The notes below the pieces were generated by a model. The model had not been told where the DNA came from, did no database searches, and was given only the letters and a program-made list of their open reading frames with translations. DNA of 8,200 bases from NCBI GenBank assembly GCA_002427975.1, contig DIZT01000325.1, forward strand, positions 1-8,200, written 5' to 3'. A program made the position numbers and the translations under genes. Source of the DNA: Micrococcaceae bacterium UBA6021 (GTDB lineage: Bacteria > Actinomycetota > Actinomycetes > Actinomycetales > Micrococcaceae). Positions 5,478 through 8,200 of this stretch are shown here, one piece after another (position 1 is the first letter of the stretch; each line of letters begins with the position of its first letter).

Positions 5478-6398
5478 TCAAAGATCCGGGAGTTCGGCCG
5501 CGAGCCAGGTCAAGGCCTCGCTGACGCCAGTGTGGAGCTTGACCGTGGCGTGCAGGTCTCCCCGGGTCTCACCGCGGTTGATGATCACAACCGGCTTACC
5601 GTCCTTGGCGGCGTGCCTTACGAACCGCAGGCCGCTCATCACGGTTAGCGAGGATCCCGCCACCAGGAGGGCGGCAGCATCGTCCACGATGGCGTACGCG
5701 GCTTCCACCCGATCCTTGGGCACGTTCTCGCCGAAGTATACAAAGTCAGGCTTGAGCATCCCGCCGCAGGCGGGGCAAGCAGCGACCACAAAACTGCTGA
5801 TCAGCGCCAGATCGTCGACAGTAGCGTCGGCGTCGGGCGCCATTTCAACGAGGCCCGATTCGGTGGCCCGCGCCAGGAATCCGGGATTCAGTTCTTCCAG
5901 CACCCCTGCCAGCAGCCGCCGGGTGTACGTGCGCCGGCAGTCCAGGCACACCACCTGGTCGTAGCGGCCGTGAAGGTCAACCACGTTCAGGCTGCCGGCA
6001 TCTTCATGCAACCGGTCCACGTTCTGCGTGATCAGGCCGGTGAGCAGCCCCCGCCGCTCCATTTCTGCGGCCGCACGATGGCCCTGGTTGGGGTCCGCGT
6101 GCCGCAGATGCGACCAGCCGATGTGGTTCCGCGCCCAATAGCGCTGGCGGTTGGCGGCGTCGCGCACGAACTCCTGGTAGGTCATCGGAGAACGAGGCAC
6201 GGAGTCCGGGCCACGGTAATCCGGAATACCGGAATCTGTGCTCAGCCCGGCGCCGGTCAGGAGTGCCAGGCGTTTACCGGCCAGCAGCGCCCGCACCTGT
6301 TCCAAGACCTTCAAATCCTCAGGTAACAGGGTGGCGGGGCCTGCAGCCGGCAGACTGGCGAAGCCCGTCAAGCCGATGCCGCGCCGCTGCTGGTCCAT
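5478..6398 (-). CDS. NAD-dependent protein deacylase, class II (SIRT4-like) sirtuin
   Basis: A 306-aa Sir2-family enzyme that removes acyl groups from protein lysines using NAD+, giving nicotinamide and O-acyl-ADP-ribose. NAD-binding motifs are GAGLSTDSGIPDYRG (49-63) and TQNVDRLHEDAG (124-135). The catalytic His is H143 in DLHGRY. The zinc ligands are C151, C154, C208 and C211, followed by GGMLKPDFVYFGENVP. The long spacing between the Cys pairs with LNPGF, and VAGSSLTVMSGLRFV (247-260), match the SIRT4/class II group rather than CobB or Sir2Af. Mammalian SIRT4 has lipoamidase, deacylase and ADP-ribosyltransferase activities; the activity here is not known. An N-terminal extension of about 40 residues precedes the fold. 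ATG 6398 lies six bases after the peroxiredoxin stop with only a weak AGG upstream, so translation is probably coupled. It is last in the DUF3052–peroxiredoxin–sirtuin operon, divergent from aceE. Confidence 0.93.
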   Translation of the reverse strand: MDQQRRGIGLTGFASLPAAGPATLLPEDLKVLEQVRALLAGKRLALLTGAGLSTDSGIPDYRGPDSVPRSPMTYQEFVRDAANRQRYWARNHIGWSHLRHADPNQGHRAAAEMERRGLLTGLITQNVDRLHEDAGSLNVVDLHGRYDQVVCLDCRRTYTRRLLAGVLEELNPGFLARATESGLVEMAPDADATVDDLALISSFVVAACPACGGMLKPDFVYFGENVPKDRVEAAYAIVDDAAALLVAGSSLTVMSGLRFVRHAAKDGKPVVIINRGETRGDLHATVKLHTGVSEALTWLAAELPDL

Positions 6399-6404
6399 GT
6401 GGCG

Positions 6405-6899
6405 TCAGACCTGTGCCAGGCCTGCCAGAGCGTCCCGGTATTCAGCCAAATCCCGGGCTTGGCCGCGCGGATTCACCACAACATGGCGGATGGTTCCCGC
6501 CGCATCGATTATGAAAGTGCCGCGCCCTGCCATGCCGCTTTCCGGATCGAAGACGCCGTAGGTGCTGGCGACAGCGCCGTGCGGCCAGAAGTCGGCCAGG
6601 AGGTCAAAGCCATAGCCTTCCTTCTCGGCGTAGGCCCGCAGGCTGAACTTGCTGTCCACCGACACCGCCAAAATGGTGGCCCGGGCATCCTCGAAGGCCG
6701 TCAGGTTGTCCCGGATTTCACAGAGCTCGCCGGTGCAGACGCCGGAAAATGCAAAGGGATAGAACACCAGCACGACGTTCTGCCCTCGGAAGGAGGACAG
6801 CCGAACAGGTTCGCCGAACTGGTTTACCAGTTCAAAATCCGGGGCGGGCTCCCCCACCGCCGGAACAGTCTGCGTGGCTACGGAAAGACCTGCCGTCAC
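6405..6899 (-). CDS. Peroxiredoxin, AhpE/Bcp type
   Basis: A 164-aa thioredoxin-fold peroxidase that reduces hydrogen peroxide and organic hydroperoxides in the cytoplasm. The peroxidatic Cys is C55 in YPFAFSGVC (47-55), and its C-x4-C partner C60 lies in CTGELCEIRD. The distal conserved Arg is R126 in MAGRGTFIID. PFAFSGVC closely resembles mycobacterial AhpE (PLAFTGIC). The motif Thr is replaced by Ser, S52, a permitted variant. The second Cys five residues later is the arrangement seen in atypical 2-Cys Bcp enzymes, so an intramolecular disulfide is likely. The start is set at GTG 6899 because AGGA lies eight bases upstream and the GTGA overlap with the DUF3052 stop is typical coupling. The longer open frame back to 7124 only covers the DUF3052 gene in another frame. 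The order DUF3052–ahpE beside aceE is shared with Mycobacterium. Confidence 0.93.
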   Translation of the reverse strand: MTAGLSVATQTVPAVGEPAPDFELVNQFGEPVRLSSFRGQNVVLVFYPFAFSGVCTGELCEIRDNLTAFEDARATILAVSVDSKFSLRAYAEKEGYGFDLLADFWPHGAVASTYGVFDPESGMAGRGTFIIDAAGTIRHVVVNPRGQARDLAEYRDALAGLAQV

Positions 6900-7315
6900 T
6901 TGTTCTTCCTGCTGACCAGGCGGGTAGCGCTCCAGTCCTTGGACACACCTGCTGAGGTAGTGAGGTGCAGGCCCGCGGTGGGTGCCGCTTCCTGGATTTC
7001 CGCAGGAGAGACATAACCCGGGCGGCCGGACTTCGGAGTCAATACCCAGACAACCCCGTTTTCGCTCAGGGTGGTCAGGGAATCCATGAGGGTATCGACC
7101 AAATCCCCGTCCCCGTCCCGCCACCAGAAAATGACGGCATCAACAACGTCGTGGTCGTCCTCGTCCAGGAGCTCGGACCCGGTCAGGTCCTCAATATCAT
7201 CACGTAAGTCGAAATCGACGTCGTCGTCGTAACCGAACTCCTGAATCAGATCCCCGTTTTTGAAACCCAATTTTTCCGCCACATTTACCGAAGTGGCGGC
7301 GTCGGCCTCGCTCAC
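6896..7315 (-). CDS. DUF3052 family protein
   Basis: A 139-aa acidic protein of unknown function. It begins VSEADAATSVNVAEKLGFKNGDLIQEFGYD, and LGFKNGDLIQE (16-26) is the recognisable family start. A very acidic stretch rich in Asp and Glu follows at about 29-60. Then come a hydrophobic core strand VDAVIFWW (58-65), VVWVLTPKSGRPGYVSPAEIQEAA (88-111) and a basic tail RLVSRKNK. The fold looks like a small alpha/beta domain with no signal peptide or membrane segment. GTG 7315 was chosen because GGAGGAA lies just upstream. A TTG at 7327 would place the start codon against its own ribosome binding site. Its stop overlaps the peroxiredoxin GTG by 4 bp. The conserved neighbourhood with ahpE and aceE (Rv2239c–Rv2238c in M. 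tuberculosis) suggests a role linked to redox or pyruvate dehydrogenase physiology, but no activity is known to me. Confidence 0.9.
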   Translation of the reverse strand: MSEADAATSVNVAEKLGFKNGDLIQEFGYDDDVDFDLRDDIEDLTGSELLDEDDHDVVDAVIFWWRDGDGDLVDTLMDSLTTLSENGVVWVLTPKSGRPGYVSPAEIQEAAPTAGLHLTTSAGVSKDWSATRLVSRKNK

Positions 7316-7739
7316 GTGTTCCTCCAATGCCTAATACATGCAATGCGCATAGTGATTTCCATTACTCCCAGCCAACACCCTTTGTGCCTGCTCTTCAAGC
7401 TGGCAGCACCGCGATCCGCCATATTCTGCGTCACATCCGGCGCCGTCAGCCCGCGTTGCCGCGGCTTTCGTCACACAACCAGTATGACCGCGAAATACAA
7501 CAGCGGCGCCAGGGACGCGGCTACGCATCGTGCTGGAGTCACAGCTAGAGTGATTGGTGACAACTATGCCTGCGGGGCGACCGCCTGGAACTGAATGCAG
7601 ACATAGGCGTGAAAGGACCCTGCCCGGCGCACATGACCGGGCTGTTGTAACCGATACGTCGCACACGTCGCATTCACGCCGGACAGTCACCCTGCCCGGC
7701 GTGAGGGCGCCGATGCATGCGCGCAAAGAGAGGTTGGAC
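7316..7739. other. Divergent intergenic region between the DUF3052 operon and aceE
   Basis: These 424 bases hold no gene I can support. For the minus-strand operon, TTGGCT and TATGCG with 18-base spacing (within about 7340-7375) are a poor promoter guess. For aceE no good -10/-35 pair was found. GTCAC (7538-7542) and GTGAC (7557-7561) form a spaced dyad that could bind a regulator. From 7554 the aceE frame is open without a stop (TGA at 7551, in-frame ATG at 7566). The predicted 58-residue extension is Arg/His/Thr-rich and unlike the family. Hairpins and a direct repeat nearer aceE are listed separately. Confidence 0.6.
7617..7704 (+). promoter_or_regulatory. Structured aceE leader: 13-bp direct repeat and two hairpins
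   Basis: ACCCTGCCCGGCG occurs twice, at 7617-7629 and 7689-7701, 72 bases apart. Each copy supplies one arm of a different hairpin. GCCCGG (7622-7627) pairs with CCGGGC (7637-7642). TCACGCCGG (7674-7682) pairs with CCGGCGTGA (7696-7704) in a 9-bp stem ending 35 bases before the aceE GTG. Because the repeated segment can pair with either partner, alternative leader structures are possible. No T-run follows, so simple attenuation is unlikely. A regulator binding site or mRNA-stability element is equally possible. Confidence 0.4.
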
Positions 7740-8200
7740 GTGGCTGCAGGAGAAGAGACCTCCCATATCCTCAGCGGGTTGACTAACCAGCTGCCTGATC
7801 GTGATCCGGAAGAGACCGCCGAATGGCTGGAGTCCCTGGATACCCTGATTCAGGAACAGGGCACCGAGCGTGCCCAGTACATAATGCGCAGCCTGCTCCA
7901 GCGGGCCGGCGCGCAAAGCGTCGGCGTGCCGATGGTGACCACCACGGACTACGTGAACACGATTCCGGTGGACCAGGAAGCGCCGTTCCCCGGCAACGAG
8001 GAGTTCGAACGCCGGTACCGGGCGTACATGCGCTGGAACGCCGCCATCATGGTGCACCGGTCCCAGAGGCCAAACATCGGAGTGGGCGGACACATCTCCA
8101 CCTACGCCGGGGCCGCCACCCTGTATGAGGTGGGCTTCAACCACTTCTTCCGCGGCAAGGACAGCGGTCTCGACGGCGACCAGATCTACTTCCAGGGCCA
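7740..8200 (+). CDS. aceE: Pyruvate dehydrogenase E1 component, homodimeric type (5' part)
   Basis: About 153 codons of a protein normally near 900 aa; it runs off the window. AceE is the thiamine-diphosphate-dependent, pyruvate-decarboxylating subunit of the cytoplasmic pyruvate dehydrogenase complex, and passes the acetyl group to the lipoyl domains of E2. Diagnostic stretches are [13 protein letters not shown] (22-34), TTDYVNTIP (68-76), [17 protein letters not shown] (91-107), [10 protein letters not shown] (114-123) and [12 protein letters not shown] (129-140). These match actinobacterial AceE proteins such as Rv2241. The segment after FFRGK reads DSGLDGDQ where relatives usually have a PGGGDQ-like loop, a minor difference. 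GTG 7740 is chosen because AGAGAGG ends six bases upstream and the protein then starts like its relatives. In-frame ATG 7713, GTG 7701 and ATG 7566 are alternatives. It is divergent from the DUF3052–peroxiredoxin–sirtuin operon. Confidence 0.96.
   Translation, partial: MAAGEETSHILSGLTNQLPDRDPEETAEWLESLDTLIQEQGTERAQYIMRSLLQRAGAQSVGVPMVTTTDYVNTIPVDQEAPFPGNEEFERRYRAYMRWNAAIMVHRSQRPNIGVGGHISTYAGAATLYEVGFNHFFRGKDSGLDGDQIYFQG

Noticed and set aside
6900..7124. 75-residue upstream extension of the peroxiredoxin
   Set aside because: It lies entirely within the DUF3052 gene in another frame; the GTG at 6899 with a GTGA overlap and AGGA site fits better.
7331..7726. 131-aa minus-strand frame in the aceE upstream region
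   Set aside because: It is Cys/Arg-rich with no recognisable pattern and lies over the leader hairpins. I see no ribosome binding site that favours it.
7674..8144. 156-aa minus-strand frame opposite aceE
   Set aside because: It is antisense to an unmistakable aceE coding sequence.

Overview
The window is high-GC DNA. Its gene content and synteny fit an actinobacterium of the Micrococcaceae (Arthrobacter, Paenarthrobacter or Pseudarthrobacter type). The strongest lineage pointer is the block peroxiredoxin (AhpE type) – DUF3052 protein – divergent aceE (homodimeric pyruvate dehydrogenase E1). A comparable order is known in Mycobacterium (Rv2238c, Rv2239c, aceE Rv2241). GTG starts, short gene overlaps and dense antisense shadow frames fit the same group. 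The genus is inferred; there is no rRNA or other marker here.

Left part (1-4620) is an accessory metabolic block. It holds the first codons of a gene overlapping the end of a 3-hydroxyisobutyrate dehydrogenase-family reductase (19-963, minus), a divergent D-2-hydroxyacid dehydrogenase (1037-2101, plus), an MHS-type MFS transporter (2292-3641, minus; start moved to a GTG) and an IclR regulator (3823-4620, minus). Together they look like a regulated uptake and oxidation/reduction module for a small organic or sugar-derived acid; the substrate is not visible. Between the convergent dehydrogenase and transporter genes lie an 86-bp element with 21-bp perfect inverted arms and a strong bidirectional terminator. 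The transporter has a structured leader with a terminator-like hairpin just before its ribosome binding site. TGAAC half-sites occur at both the transporter and regulator promoters.

Middle part (4621-5477) holds an intergenic segment with a compact plus-strand promoter/hairpin/T-run unit that could be a very small RNA, a 96-aa conserved-looking hypothetical gene (4884-5174, minus) and a tRNA-Val(TAC) gene with encoded CCA and its own terminator.

Right part (5478-8200) holds an apparent minus-strand operon: DUF3052 gene, AhpE/Bcp-like peroxiredoxin (4-bp overlap) and a class II, SIRT4-like sirtuin (6-bp gap). It is divergent from aceE, which starts at GTG 7740 and runs off the window. The 424-bp divergent region contains hairpins and a 13-bp direct repeat in the aceE leader. 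The SIRT4-like sirtuin beside aceE is the most suggestive arrangement, because mammalian SIRT4 acts on the pyruvate dehydrogenase complex. No CRISPR array, transposase, phage gene or recognisable defence system was found; most of the window is ordinary chromosomal content.
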